Source: M3007 sp044230315 (GTDB lineage: Bacteria > Bacteroidota > Bacteroidia > Chitinophagales > Saprospiraceae). Taken from it: DNA of 64,000 nt. Positions 1-8,811 of this stretch are shown piece by piece. Where the stretch lies: positions 1 to 64,000 of the forward strand of contig JBGARJ010000025.1 in assembly GCA_044230315.1 (NCBI GenBank), in the 5' to 3' direction. Made by a program: the position numbers and the translations under genes. The notes under the pieces are model-generated. The model searched no databases. It had not been told where the DNA came from and saw only the letters and a program-made list of their open reading frames with translations. Every line of letters begins with the position of its first letter. Positions within the stretch are counted from its first letter, which is position 1.

Positions 1-1
1 T

Positions 2-1018
2 GTAGCGGTGGAATCCAAACGGGGCGGCAATAGCGACAGTGCTGCCGCCAGCGCGCCTCCCGTAGCGGCGGCGCCCGAACCGGAGACAACCAATTACGCC
101 ACCGGACACCCATCGCCGGCGGCGGCCAAAATGCTGGAAGAGGGCGGAATCAATCCGGCCGATGTGCAGGGATCGGGTAAAGATGGCCGTATCACCAAAG
201 AAGATGCACAAAAAGCCCTGAATCAGCAATCTGCAGCAGGGGCGGCCCCTCCGGCAACCAGCCCACAAAAACCGCCAACTCCGCAACCAGCAACTGCCCA
301 TCCACCCGCTGCTTTCTCACGCAATGACCGGCATGAACGCCTGAGCCGGATGCGCCGCACCATCGCCAAACGACTGGTCAGCGCCAAAAACAATACGGCC
401 ATGCTCACCACATTCAACGAAGTGGACATGAGCGGAGTGATGGCCCTGCGGGAAAAATACCAGGACGCCTTTGTCAAAAAGTACGGCATCAAACTGGGCT
501 TCATGTCCATCTTTGCCAAGGCTTGCGCCAAGGTGCTGCTCGAAATGCCGGAAGTGAACGCGTTTATCGACGGCGACGACGTGGTGTACCACGACTACGC
601 CGACATCAGCATCGCCATCAGCACACCCAATGGCCTGGTGGTACCCCCTGTGCGCAACGTGGAAAGCCTGCAGTTTCACGAAATCGAGTTGAAAATAAAG
701 GATTTGTCAGCCAAGGCACGCGACGGCAAACTGTCGCTCGACGAAATGAGCGGCGGCACGTTCACCATTACCAACGGCGGCATATTCGGCAGCCTCATGA
801 GCACGCCAATCATCAACGAGCCGCAAAGCGCCATTCTCGGCATGCACGCCATCAAAGACCGCCCGGTGGCGGTGAATGGCGAGGTGCAAATCCGGCCGAT
901 GATGTACCTGGCGCTGAGTTACGACCACCGCATCATCGATGGCGCCACATCCGTCACGTTCCTGGTAAAGGTGAAAAACCTGATCGAGGACCCGGTGACC
1001 CTGTTGCTGGACGTGTAA
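2..1018 (+). CDS. 2-oxoacid dehydrogenase E2 component (dihydrolipoyl acyltransferase), 5'-truncated by the window
   Basis: The reading frame is open to the left edge, so the N-terminal lipoyl domain and the true start lie outside the window. What remains is a proline/alanine linker, a peripheral E3-binding domain (HPSPAAAKMLEE...GSGKDGRITKEDA), a second Pro/Ala linker, and the catalytic acyltransferase domain ending in the SYDHRIIDGA motif with the catalytic His and Asp. The enzyme transfers the acyl group from lipoate to CoA in a pyruvate, 2-oxoglutarate or branched-chain dehydrogenase complex in the cytoplasm. The catalytic domain looks closest to the 2-oxoglutarate type (SucB/OdhB), but without the lipoyl domain or an E1 neighbour the substrate is inferred only. 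Confidence 0.9.
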   Translation, partial: VAVESKRGGNSDSAAASAPPVAAAPEPETTNYATGHPSPAAAKMLEEGGINPADVQGSGKDGRITKEDAQKALNQQSAAGAAPPATSPQKPPTPQPATAHPPAAFSRNDRHERLSRMRRTIAKRLVSAKNNTAMLTTFNEVDMSGVMALREKYQDAFVKKYGIKLGFMSIFAKACAKVLLEMPEVNAFIDGDDVVYHDYADISIAISTPNGLVVPPVRNVESLQFHEIELKIKDLSAKARDGKLSLDEMSGGTFTITNGGIFGSLMSTPIINEPQSAILGMHAIKDRPVAVNGEVQIRPMMYLALSYDHRIIDGATSVTFLVKVKNLIEDPVTLLLDV

Positions 1019-1110
1019 TGGTAAATAATATTCGGAAATCGCGGTAACACCGGCGGCTGGGCTTGGATTTGAATATAAAACATATTCAAAACTAACCTGA
1101 CCGTCAAACC

Positions 1111-3180
1111 ATGTGTTCCCGTTCGCTTTTTCCCGCTTGCACGCAAACGACATTTTCAACGCTTTCCTTCTTTCGTATAATGAGCCTGTGCCTCGTGTTT
1201 TTCGGCACCGGTACGCTGCTTTTTTCGCAAAAGAAACCCATAAAGTTTGGTAAAGTCGATCTTTCCGACCTTCAGATGGCCGATTGCGCCTTCGAGCCCG
1301 GCGCCAGTGCAATGGTGCTGTGCGACTATGGCTTGGGTGATTTCGATCTTTTGGAACATGACGGCTGGACCTTTACCTTCTCGTGCCATAAACGCATAAA
1401 AATCTTTACCAAAGAGGGGCTGGATGCCGCTAATATAAGCCTCCAATATTATGCCGGCAAATCGGGGAGGTACGAACAGATCTCGCGAATCAAAGCCGCC
1501 TGCTACTACCTGGAACAAGGTGCTGTCAGGCAGATTGAACTCGCTTCGCGCGACATTTTCACCACCAAACTGAACAATAATTATCGCGAGGTGAAATTTG
1601 CCATTCCCGGCGCGCGCGAAGGCTGTGTGGTCGAGTATACTTATGAATATTCCACGCAAGATTTATCGAACCTGAAAAGCTGGTATTTTCAGGAAGATAT
1701 TCCGGTGTTATACAGCGAGTGCCAGATGATCGTGCCGGATTTTTTCCGCTTTCAAAATGTACTGCGCGGAAGCCATACGCTCAATGTGAACGAAGAAAGT
1801 ACAACAAGCAGAACCTTTCATGGCTCCATGGACATCCGTGCGGCCGGTTCGCTTCCCTTTGTAACCACCGCCAATTGCAAGCAAACCCGTTGGGTGATGC
1901 AAAACCTGGGTTCGGTGCACCCTGAACCCTATATGGGCGCTTTGCGCGATTACACGGCACATATTGAATTCCAGTTGCTGGGTATTCAGCCGCAAGGCGG
2001 CTCTTTTGTCGAAGTGATGCCGTCGTATGAGCAGTTTAGCAATAAATTGCTGGACGACGAAACCTTTGGCAAAGTCGCCGAACCGGGTGGTTTCGAAAAA
2101 GACCTGACCCGAAAGCTCATTGCTGACATCGCAGACCCGCGGGAGCGGGCAGTAGCGATTCTGAAGCATTTACAGGAGCACATCGCCTGGAACGGGGAAG
2201 CAGATAAATATGCCGAAAAGGCTCCGTCCAAGGTGTATAGCGAAGGCAAGGGCTCGGCCGCCGAGATCAACCTCCTGCTCACCGCCTGCCTGCGTGCAGC
2301 GGGGCTGAAGGCTGACCCCGTGTTGCTGGGTACCCGCGACCATGGCCGCCCGCACCCCGTGTATCCCAACGTCGACCGGTTTAATTACGTTATCGTGGCC
2401 ATCGATTTGGACGGTAAAGTGGTGTTAGCCGATGCTACCTGCAAGGAAGCGCCCCTGGGTTATATTTCGCCCGATTGCCTGAATGGTGAAGGTTGGCGGG
2501 TAAGTGCCGGCACGCCGGGTTGGGTGCAACTCCAGGACCACGCAGCTGGCATGAATTCCAGCGCTATGACCATTCAATTAAACAACGGCGTATGGGAAGG
2601 CAAAGTCTCGGTTCGCATCAACGGTTATTCCACAACGCAAACGCTGGCAAAGATTGGGGAAGCGGGAAAAGAGGCTTTTCTGAAAACATTGCAGCAAAAT
2701 ATAGCCGACTGGAATCCCGGCGCATTTGATTTTCAACAACAGCTGCAACAAGGTGTCCCCGTCGTCGTATGCGAGGCGCCTGTTCGGCAGGAAGTCGGGG
2801 CGGAGGATATTATTTACCTGCAACAGCATTTTAACGCCGCGCTCACGGCCAATCCGTTTTCCGCCGAAAAGCGCGAAATGCCGATCGATTTCCCGTATGC
2901 TCAAAACTTCAATTTTGCCCTCCAAATTCCGATACCCGACGGCTATACCGTGTCGGAAATACCGCAAAGCACGCGAATCGCATTTGGAGAAAACCGGGAT
3001 CTGACGTTTCAATACCACTGCGATACCACCTTCAATATGATCACGGTGGTTTCCCGCTTCCAGATGAACCGGCTCGTGTTTGTGCCGGAAGAATACCCCG
3101 AATTGCGGCGGTTCTTCGACATGATGATCCAAAAGAATCAGGAGATGATCGTGCTGAAAAAAAGGATTCAGGACAAATAA
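1111..3180 (+). CDS. Secreted DUF3857 / transglutaminase-like protein, Cys-less subtype
   Basis: This 689-residue protein has an N-terminal hydrophobic signal (around residues 24-40, ending LLFSQ), a DUF3857 beta-sandwich domain and a transglutaminase-like core. At the usual catalytic Cys position the protein reads GKGSAAEINLLLTACLRAAG, so the nucleophile is absent. I recall that this Cys-less form is common in one Bacteroidota subfamily, which would suggest a binding or structural role rather than catalysis. The ATG at 1111 gives a long n-region; the ATG at 1180 is an alternative start directly before the hydrophobic stretch. It is followed after 14 bp by a related gene, so the two probably form an operon. 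Substrate and role are unknown. Confidence 0.8.
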   Translation: MCSRSLFPACTQTTFSTLSFFRIMSLCLVFFGTGTLLFSQKKPIKFGKVDLSDLQMADCAFEPGASAMVLCDYGLGDFDLLEHDGWTFTFSCHKRIKIFTKEGLDAANISLQYYAGKSGRYEQISRIKAACYYLEQGAVRQIELASRDIFTTKLNNNYREVKFAIPGAREGCVVEYTYEYSTQDLSNLKSWYFQEDIPVLYSECQMIVPDFFRFQNVLRGSHTLNVNEESTTSRTFHGSMDIRAAGSLPFVTTANCKQTRWVMQNLGSVHPEPYMGALRDYTAHIEFQLLGIQPQGGSFVEVMPSYEQFSNKLLDDETFGKVAEPGGFEKDLTRKLIADIADPRERAVAILKHLQEHIAWNGEADKYAEKAPSKVYSEGKGSAAEINLLLTACLRAAGLKADPVLLGTRDHGRPHPVYPNVDRFNYVIVAIDLDGKVVLADATCKEAPLGYISPDCLNGEGWRVSAGTPGWVQLQDHAAGMNSSAMTIQLNNGVWEGKVSVRINGYSTTQTLAKIGEAGKEAFLKTLQQNIADWNPGAFDFQQQLQQGVPVVVCEAPVRQEVGAEDIIYLQQHFNAALTANPFSAEKREMPIDFPYAQNFNFALQIPIPDGYTVSEIPQSTRIAFGENRDLTFQYHCDTTFNMITVVSRFQMNRLVFVPEEYPELRRFFDMMIQKNQEMIVLKKRIQDK

Positions 3181-3194
3181 AACCCAAACAGGCC

Positions 3195-5108
3195 ATGCAT
3201 TATCTGCTTTTCATCCTACTGCTTTTTGTTGCCGCACTCCGCGGGCAGGCCCCGGCCCAATTGGATGCGCTAAGCATTCCGCCCGCCCTGCAAGTGCAAG
3301 CGCACGCTGTAGTGCGGTCTTCCGAAACCATAGTGGACGTGTCGTCGCCTTCCGAGATGGACGTAAACCGCCGGTTGGTCATGACGATCCTCGATCAGCA
3401 AGGACTCCAACATGCCGTGACCGTATTGTCGTACGATAAATTCAACACGGTACGGGAGTTGAAACTAACGGTTTATGACGCTTCCGGCCAAACCCTGGCA
3501 AACTACGGTAAAAAGGACTTCAGGGATGTGGCCTACCTCGACGACCTCACAATGGCGTCGGATAGTCGTTACCTGTTGCTTGATCTGAGCGATCGGAAAC
3601 CGCCGTTTACCTATATACTGCAGTACGTGATCCGGTCGAAAGGCATCATGGGGTATCCGGATTTTTTCCCGCAGCCCGACTATCATGTTTCGGTGGAAAA
3701 AGCCAGTTACGAGGTGCAGCTGCCTGCCGGCCAAACCCTGCGTTACAAAGGCGAACGCAGCCCGGAACCGGTCATCCGGTCGCAAGGCAAATCCGTAGTG
3801 TACAGCTGGTCGTTCCGCAACCTTCCGGCCATACCGGACGAGCCGTATAACCTGGCGGTCAGCTGTTTGGCGCCGGCGGTACGGCTCAGCCCCGGGCAGT
3901 TTGAGATGGACGGCTATTCCGGCTCGTTTGATTCCTGGGACAGTTTTGCCCGCTGGAACAATTCGTTGCTTCAAAAACTGCCGCCGCTGGAGGACAAAAC
4001 AGTGCAGGAAATCAAACAAATGACGCTTGGTTTGCCGGAAATAGAACGGATCCGGATGGTATACCGCTATCTGCAAAACCACACCCGTTATATCAGCATA
4101 CAATTGGGTATTGGCGGTTGGCAGCCCTTCGATCCCAACTTCGTGCACGCCAGGAAATACGGCGATTGCAAGGCGCTGGCCTGGTATACGCGGGCGCTGT
4201 TGGAGGCTGCCGGCATCAAAGCTTATTATACCCTGATTTACGGAGGCGGCAACCCGTGCGACATCGACCCGGGTTTTCCGCATAACTACTTTAACCATGT
4301 GATCCTGACGGTGCCCACCAGCAAGGGCGACACCTTGTGGCTGGAGTGTACCTCGCAGACCAACCCGTTCGGGTACGTTGGCTCGTTTATCGACCGGCGC
4401 AAGGCCTTGCTGATCGACGGGGATAAGGCCCATGTCATCCAGATGCCGGGCTTGTCCATGGAAAAGAACGTGCACACGGATTCACTGGTACTGGATTTGC
4501 CCGAGGGTAGTAAAACCGTTCAGCTGCGTTGGCATGCCGCACTTACGGGTAAGGCAATCGAAGAAAATGGTTTTGACGACCTGGCGCATACCGATTTGCT
4601 GAACCGGAAAAAGTGGATCGAGCGGGAGTTCGCCTTTCGGGGCGGCAAGATCGATTCCTTTGACCTGCAACTGGACACCCTTCGTACAGTGGAACCCGCC
4701 GGCACCATCGACGTGCAGGCATCCAGTGCGCAACTTTTTAATGTCACGCAGCGGCGCCTCTATTTTCAGCCCAATTTTTTCCAACCCTGGCCCGCGAGCC
4801 TAAGTCCGGATAGTACCCGCAATTCGCCGGTTTACCGCCGGTTCGGCCGCATCTATGTAGCCGATTTGACCGTGCATTTGCCCACCGGCTGGTCGCCGGA
4901 ATCGATGCCGGCAGCCGTCGAACATGCTACCCCATTCGGCACTTACACCCGCACGGTGACCTATGAGGCGGGAGCGTTGCACTATCGCCGGGTACTGAGG
5001 CTCCAGGAAGGCCAGTTTCCGGCGGAGCAGTACAACGAATTGGCCGCTTTTTTTACCAAAATGAAGAAATGGGATGCGGAAACTGCGGTGTTCGTGCGAG
5101 GAGAGTGA
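3195..5108 (+). CDS. Secreted DUF3857 / transglutaminase-like protein, Cys-containing
   Basis: The 637-residue product starts with a signal peptide (MHYLLFILLLFVAALRGQAP), followed by a DUF3857 domain and a transglutaminase core. The core has the canonical YGDCKALAWY motif with the catalytic Cys, a downstream His in PHNYFNHVIL, and the WLECTSQTNPFG region where many family members have Asp; Glu stands there instead. It is a paralogue of the preceding gene, which lacks the Cys, and is only 14 bp downstream, so the pair may work as an active/inactive couple at the cell surface or in the periplasm. Family-level role (a cysteine-protease-like fold) is known; the substrate is not. Confidence 0.85.
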   Translation: MHYLLFILLLFVAALRGQAPAQLDALSIPPALQVQAHAVVRSSETIVDVSSPSEMDVNRRLVMTILDQQGLQHAVTVLSYDKFNTVRELKLTVYDASGQTLANYGKKDFRDVAYLDDLTMASDSRYLLLDLSDRKPPFTYILQYVIRSKGIMGYPDFFPQPDYHVSVEKASYEVQLPAGQTLRYKGERSPEPVIRSQGKSVVYSWSFRNLPAIPDEPYNLAVSCLAPAVRLSPGQFEMDGYSGSFDSWDSFARWNNSLLQKLPPLEDKTVQEIKQMTLGLPEIERIRMVYRYLQNHTRYISIQLGIGGWQPFDPNFVHARKYGDCKALAWYTRALLEAAGIKAYYTLIYGGGNPCDIDPGFPHNYFNHVILTVPTSKGDTLWLECTSQTNPFGYVGSFIDRRKALLIDGDKAHVIQMPGLSMEKNVHTDSLVLDLPEGSKTVQLRWHAALTGKAIEENGFDDLAHTDLLNRKKWIEREFAFRGGKIDSFDLQLDTLRTVEPAGTIDVQASSAQLFNVTQRRLYFQPNFFQPWPASLSPDSTRNSPVYRRFGRIYVADLTVHLPTGWSPESMPAAVEHATPFGTYTRTVTYEAGALHYRRVLRLQEGQFPAEQYNELAAFFTKMKKWDAETAVFVRGE

Positions 5109-5221
5109 ATGACATGCCTGTAAAGCGGCGGTCTTCTCCTAAGACCATTTTGCGAAAAGTCCGGCAACTATTTCACAGCAGCGGCACGAACAATGGTCCG
5201 GGATATTTTACTAGTTGCAAG

Positions 5222-5249
5222 GACGCCATGGCCGTCAGGTCATGGCGTC
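5222..5249. terminator. Hairpin between convergent genes
   Basis: GACGCCATG and CATGGCGTC form a perfect 9-bp stem with an 11-nt loop in the short gap between the convergent transglutaminase-like and phosphohexomutase genes. There is no clear T-tract on either side, so a terminator role is inferred from position and symmetry only. Confidence 0.4.
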
Positions 5250-5359
5250 TTCGCAAACAACCTTAGTTTATAATGTACGCAGTGGTCAAATGAAAGCATC
5301 ACGTCGGGGGGCTACGAAAGACTCTTGTGCGACGGCCTGCAGTTGGCCAACCAGTTTTG

Positions 5360-6760
5360 TCAAAGGATCGTTGCCCGCGTGGCATCCAGCATTTTCCGGC
5401 ATTCACCCAAATTGGGTCCCTGCGCGTACACCCGCAACACGGGTTCGGTACCGGAAGCGCGGATCATGACCCATTTCTCGTCGCCCAGCAGGAACTTCCA
5501 GCCGTCGAGGTCTTCCATGCCCTGAATCTTGTACGGTCCGAAGGCCGTGTATCGCTTGGCTTTACAGGCCGCGATAACGGCTTGTTTTTGCGCTTCGGTG
5601 ATGTGCAGGTCGTCGCGCTCGAAGGCAAAGGCGCCCACCACGTCGTACACTTCCTGCACCAGGCCTTTTACGGTTTTGCCGGTCTTGGCCATGAACTCGA
5701 ATACCAGAAGGCCCATCCAGATCCCGTCGCGTTCGGGGATGTGGCCTTTGACGGCCAGCCCGCCCGACTCCTCGCCACCCACCAGCACATCTTCCTGGGT
5801 CATGATCTCGGCGATGTATTTGAAGCCGACTTTGGTGATCTCATAGGGCAGGCCAAATTTTTCGGCCATTTTTTTGAGTTTATCCGTCACCGAAAAGGTG
5901 AACACCACTTTGCCGCGCTGGTGTTTGTATTTGTAGAGGTACAGCAGCAGGATGAGCAACAGGTGGTGGCTGTCGACGAAGTTGCCATCTTCGTCATACA
6001 TGCCGATGCGGTCGGCATCGCCGTCGTTGGCCAGCCCCACGGTGACTTTCGGATTTTTCCGGACCGTCTCGCTAAGTAGTTGCAGGTTGCGGTGGATGGG
6101 TTCGGGCGCCTGGCCGTGCATGCCGGGGTTGTTATCGCAATGCAGAAAAATAGCCCGCGGGAGCAGTTTGCGCACGGCGCGCTGCCCGGCGCCGTACATG
6201 GCGTCGTAGGCGATCCGGCCGGCATTTTGTTTGATCGCCTTCAGGTCGAAGTGTTTTCGGGCGTGGCGCAGGTACAGGTTTTCCAGATCAGTGTCCACCA
6301 GTAGTTTTTTCTCCACCAGGGTGTGGAGCGCCGGCAGTTCGGCCAGGCTGCATTTTTCCGGGATCAGCGATTCCACTTCGGCAATACCCGACGGCACCAT
6401 AGGTCCGCCGTAGGCCGCCTTAAGTTTGAAACCGTTGTAAGAGGGTGGGTTGTGACTGGCCGTGATCACAATCCCGATCTGGCTCTTGGTTTTGACAACG
6501 CCCAAGGAAACCATTGGGGTGGACACAAAGCCGCTGCCGATATATGATTTTATTCCGTAAGCGCCGAGCACCCGGGCGGTGGTTTCGGCAAACAACAGTC
6601 CGCCAAACCGGCAGTCGTAGCCGATGACGGCGCGTTTCATGCGGTGCTTTTTCATGTACAGGGCCGTTGCTTCGGCGACGCGCATGACATTATCCACGGT
6701 GTAATCGTCGGCTATGATCGCCCGCCAACCGTCGGTGCCAAATTTGATTGGTGTTGCCAT
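5360..6760 (-). CDS. Phosphoglucomutase/phosphomannomutase family enzyme
   Basis: The 466-residue alpha-D-phosphohexomutase starts MATPIKFGTDGWRAII. It shows all four landmarks of the family in order: the phosphoserine loop ITASHNPPSYNGF, the metal loop ANDGDADRIG, the sugar loop GGEESGGL, and the phosphate-binding loop RASGTEPVLRVY. It interconverts hexose 1- and 6-phosphates for glycogen, cell-wall or polysaccharide precursors; the preferred sugar cannot be read from the sequence. The frame is open upstream to 6862, but a TATTTTTG promoter box lies at 6823-6830 and would fall inside a longer reading, which supports the start at 6760. Confidence 0.93.
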   Translation of the reverse strand: MATPIKFGTDGWRAIIADDYTVDNVMRVAEATALYMKKHRMKRAVIGYDCRFGGLLFAETTARVLGAYGIKSYIGSGFVSTPMVSLGVVKTKSQIGIVITASHNPPSYNGFKLKAAYGGPMVPSGIAEVESLIPEKCSLAELPALHTLVEKKLLVDTDLENLYLRHARKHFDLKAIKQNAGRIAYDAMYGAGQRAVRKLLPRAIFLHCDNNPGMHGQAPEPIHRNLQLLSETVRKNPKVTVGLANDGDADRIGMYDEDGNFVDSHHLLLILLLYLYKYKHQRGKVVFTFSVTDKLKKMAEKFGLPYEITKVGFKYIAEIMTQEDVLVGGEESGGLAVKGHIPERDGIWMGLLVFEFMAKTGKTVKGLVQEVYDVVGAFAFERDDLHITEAQKQAVIAACKAKRYTAFGPYKIQGMEDLDGWKFLLGDEKWVMIRASGTEPVLRVYAQGPNLGECRKMLDATRATIL

Positions 6761-6822
6761 TCGAAAAGTTTTGAGTTGCAAGTTGAGCAGGAATATTTCG
6801 GGGTGGTATTTCCGGGTGCCGG

Positions 6823-6830
6823 CAAAAATA
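6823..6830 (-). promoter_or_regulatory. Bacteroidota -7 box for the phosphohexomutase gene
   Basis: On the minus strand the sequence reads TATTTTTG followed by C, a match to TAnnTTTG. It lies about 60 bp upstream of the start chosen at 6760. No well-spaced -33 TTTG is obvious. Confidence 0.5.
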
Positions 6831-7005
6831 TCTGAACGGCAGCGTACTTTTGCCTGCTTCAAATAAAAAATGATCGCTTTCCTGTCGTTTTCGCCCTGAA
6901 AAAACGGACGGTCGCCGGAGTACTCCCTTCCAAGGGTTATTTGCCGGGCAAAACGGAGCCCTGAACACCGGGTGGTTACCCTTTCACCAACGCAAGATTA
7001 CACCC

Positions 7006-7653
7006 GTGACGGATACATATCGCCATAAAGGATTGCGCAAACGCCTGGTAGATGCCCTGCGCAAACGCGGCATTCAGGACGAAGCCGTTTTGACGGCTAT
7101 CAACGCGGTGCCCCGTCATTTTTTCCTCGACAAGGCTTTTGAAGAGCATGCGTACGAGGACAAACCATTCCCGATCGGCAATGAACAGACCATTTCACAA
7201 CCTTATACCGTGGCCTATATGACGGCCCTGTTGACGGTGAAGAAAGGCGAACGCGTACTGGAAATCGGCACCGGATCGGGCTATCAGGCCGCTGTGTTGG
7301 CTGCGATGGGCGCACGGGTTTTTACGGTAGAGCGGCAGGAGGCCTTGTATTTGAGGGCCAAAGCGCTGTTGGCAGAGATCGGCTTTCCCAGCGTACGCTG
7401 TTTTTTTCGCGACGGCACCAAGGGGTTGCCCGAATATGCTCCGTACGACAAAATCGTGGTTACGGCCGGCGCTCCGGTAGTGCCGGATGCCCTGAAAGAA
7501 CAGCTGGCCGTTGGCGGGCTGCTAATCATTCCCGTTGGTGAAGACGTTCAGTATATGTACCGGATTACCCGTGAATCGGATACCTTATTTAAAGAAGAAA
7601 TGCTGGATGCCTTCCGGTTCGTGCCTTTTCTGGAAGGAGTCAAAAAGAAATAA
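7006..7653 (+). CDS. pcm: Protein-L-isoaspartate O-methyltransferase
   Basis: The 215-residue product repairs isoaspartyl residues in aged proteins by methyl transfer from S-adenosylmethionine. It has the family signature: the N-terminal VPRHFF segment, PFPIGNEQTISQPYTVAYMT, and the SAM-binding motif VLEIGTGSGYQAAVLA (residues 84-99). Length is typical for bacterial Pcm. The start is a GTG codon; no in-frame ATG lies nearby. It diverges from the phosphohexomutase gene, with about 245 bp between the two starts, and converges with the DUF1361 gene, 10 bp apart. Confidence 0.93.
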   Translation: MTDTYRHKGLRKRLVDALRKRGIQDEAVLTAINAVPRHFFLDKAFEEHAYEDKPFPIGNEQTISQPYTVAYMTALLTVKKGERVLEIGTGSGYQAAVLAAMGARVFTVERQEALYLRAKALLAEIGFPSVRCFFRDGTKGLPEYAPYDKIVVTAGAPVVPDALKEQLAVGGLLIIPVGEDVQYMYRITRESDTLFKEEMLDAFRFVPFLEGVKKK

Positions 7654-7663
7654 AGCGGCCGCA

Positions 7664-8407
7664 TCAGGCCCCCTTGCTGCCCGAAAGCATGATCGTCAGC
7701 ATGGCATAACCCACCAGCAACATTCCACCGACCAATCCGCTAACCCCCAGGGCATCGATCAGTTCGTGCCGGCGCGCCATGGTGTGCGCGAGGTCGCGGA
7801 CCAGGCCCAGGGGATTGGCCAGGATGTCCCAGGAGTTCCAGCGTTGAAAACGGCCCAACCAAACGCCAAAGCCCGACATGCCGATGGCAAATAGCATGAA
7901 CCCTTCCGTTTGCCAAACTGTAAAGTGTTGCCGAAGGGTGTTGCGCACTTCAAACAATGACAACAGGCCCAGCATCAATCCGGTGCTGGCGAAAGCAAAT
8001 AACATCACCATATCATACCATATCGGCACGGGCGGGCGGTATTGCAAGTGGATAAAGTCGGTTATGATATACGGTGCATTGGGTAAAAAAGCCAGCCAAA
8101 GAACGATCCAGAACCATCGGGCTGCCCAGGGCGCGCGGGCCCGTTCCTGCCGGTCGATACGCAGCGCCGCCAGATACGGTATCCATGCCAGCAGCAGGTT
8201 CCAGCCCAGGAACCCGAATGCCAGGCCGAAAATACCCTGCACTTCCGGCCAGGAGTAAGGGTCGGCCGGGTGGGTTTTGTGGTGCACCCAATACAGACGC
8301 GACAATACCAGCAGGGCATTCAGACCGGTGGCAAGCAGCAACAACAGGAAAAGCCGGTGCTGTTGCAGGTCGCGGAAGCGGGTGGCTGTATTCGAGGAGG
8401 CGTTCAT
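7664..8407 (-). CDS. DUF1361 integral membrane protein
   Basis: This 247-residue polytopic membrane protein has about six to seven hydrophobic segments. It carries the DUF1361 hallmarks GWNLLLAWIPYLAAL, FLPNAPYIITDFIHL and PVPIWYDMVMLFAFASTGLMLGLLSL. Function of the family is unknown. It lies downstream of the small winged-helix regulator gene on the same strand, separated by a palindromic repeat that touches that gene's stop codon. Confidence 0.85.
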   Translation of the reverse strand: MNASSNTATRFRDLQQHRLFLLLLLATGLNALLVLSRLYWVHHKTHPADPYSWPEVQGIFGLAFGFLGWNLLLAWIPYLAALRIDRQERARAPWAARWFWIVLWLAFLPNAPYIITDFIHLQYRPPVPIWYDMVMLFAFASTGLMLGLLSLFEVRNTLRQHFTVWQTEGFMLFAIGMSGFGVWLGRFQRWNSWDILANPLGLVRDLAHTMARRHELIDALGVSGLVGGMLLVGYAMLTIMLSGSKGA

Positions 8408-8433
8408 GGTCGGTATGCGCTGTTTTTGTTTTA

Positions 8434-8469
8434 AGAACAGGTTTGGCTTTCGGGCTCCAAACCTGTTCT
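8434..8469. repeat. Short palindromic repeat, AGAACATGTTTGG family (copy a)
   Basis: AGAACAGGTTTGG at 8434-8446 and its exact reverse complement at 8457-8469 form a 13-bp perfect stem with a 10-nt loop. The outer end overlaps the stop codon of the minus-strand regulator gene (8468-8470). No T-tract follows, so it is not a typical intrinsic terminator. Relatives occur near 16758, 38081, 38773 and 45062. Confidence 0.75.
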
Positions 8470-8782
8470 AATCGTTGTCGCTGTCCCTGGCAATATTCAG
8501 GATTGCTTCGAGGGTGTCGAGGTGGGTTTTAAAAGCGGCCTTTCCGGCATCGGTTGCCGAGTAAGTGGTCTGCGGTTTCCGGCCCACAAATTTCTTTTGC
8601 ACCTGGATAAACGCGCTGGCCTCCAGGGCCTTCAGGTGACTGGCCAGGTTGCCGTCGGTGAGGTTGAGCAATTCTTTGAGCGTATTATACTCCACCCAAT
8701 CGTTTACCACCAGGATGGCCATGATGCCCAGCCGGTTGCGGTGGTCAAATGCAGGATTGAGTTGTGTAATAATATCTTTCAT
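8468..8782 (-). CDS. Winged-helix DNA-binding regulator (HTH_34/ArsR-MarR-like)
   Basis: The 104-residue protein MKDIITQLNPAFDHRNRLGIMAIL... contains a compact winged helix: recognition region TLKELLNLTDGNLASHLKALEASAFIQVQK, then the wing KKFVGRKPQTTYSATDAGKAAF. This small one-domain type is common in Bacteroidota next to a membrane protein gene. Here that gene lies 29 bp upstream on the same strand, so the pair is probably an autoregulated operon. The inducing signal is unknown. The start at 8782 was chosen because longer readings run into the upstream gene. Confidence 0.85.
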   Translation of the reverse strand: MKDIITQLNPAFDHRNRLGIMAILVVNDWVEYNTLKELLNLTDGNLASHLKALEASAFIQVQKKFVGRKPQTTYSATDAGKAAFKTHLDTLEAILNIARDSDND

Positions 8783-8811
8783 AATGATGGCCCTATGCCT
8801 GGCCGGGAGCG

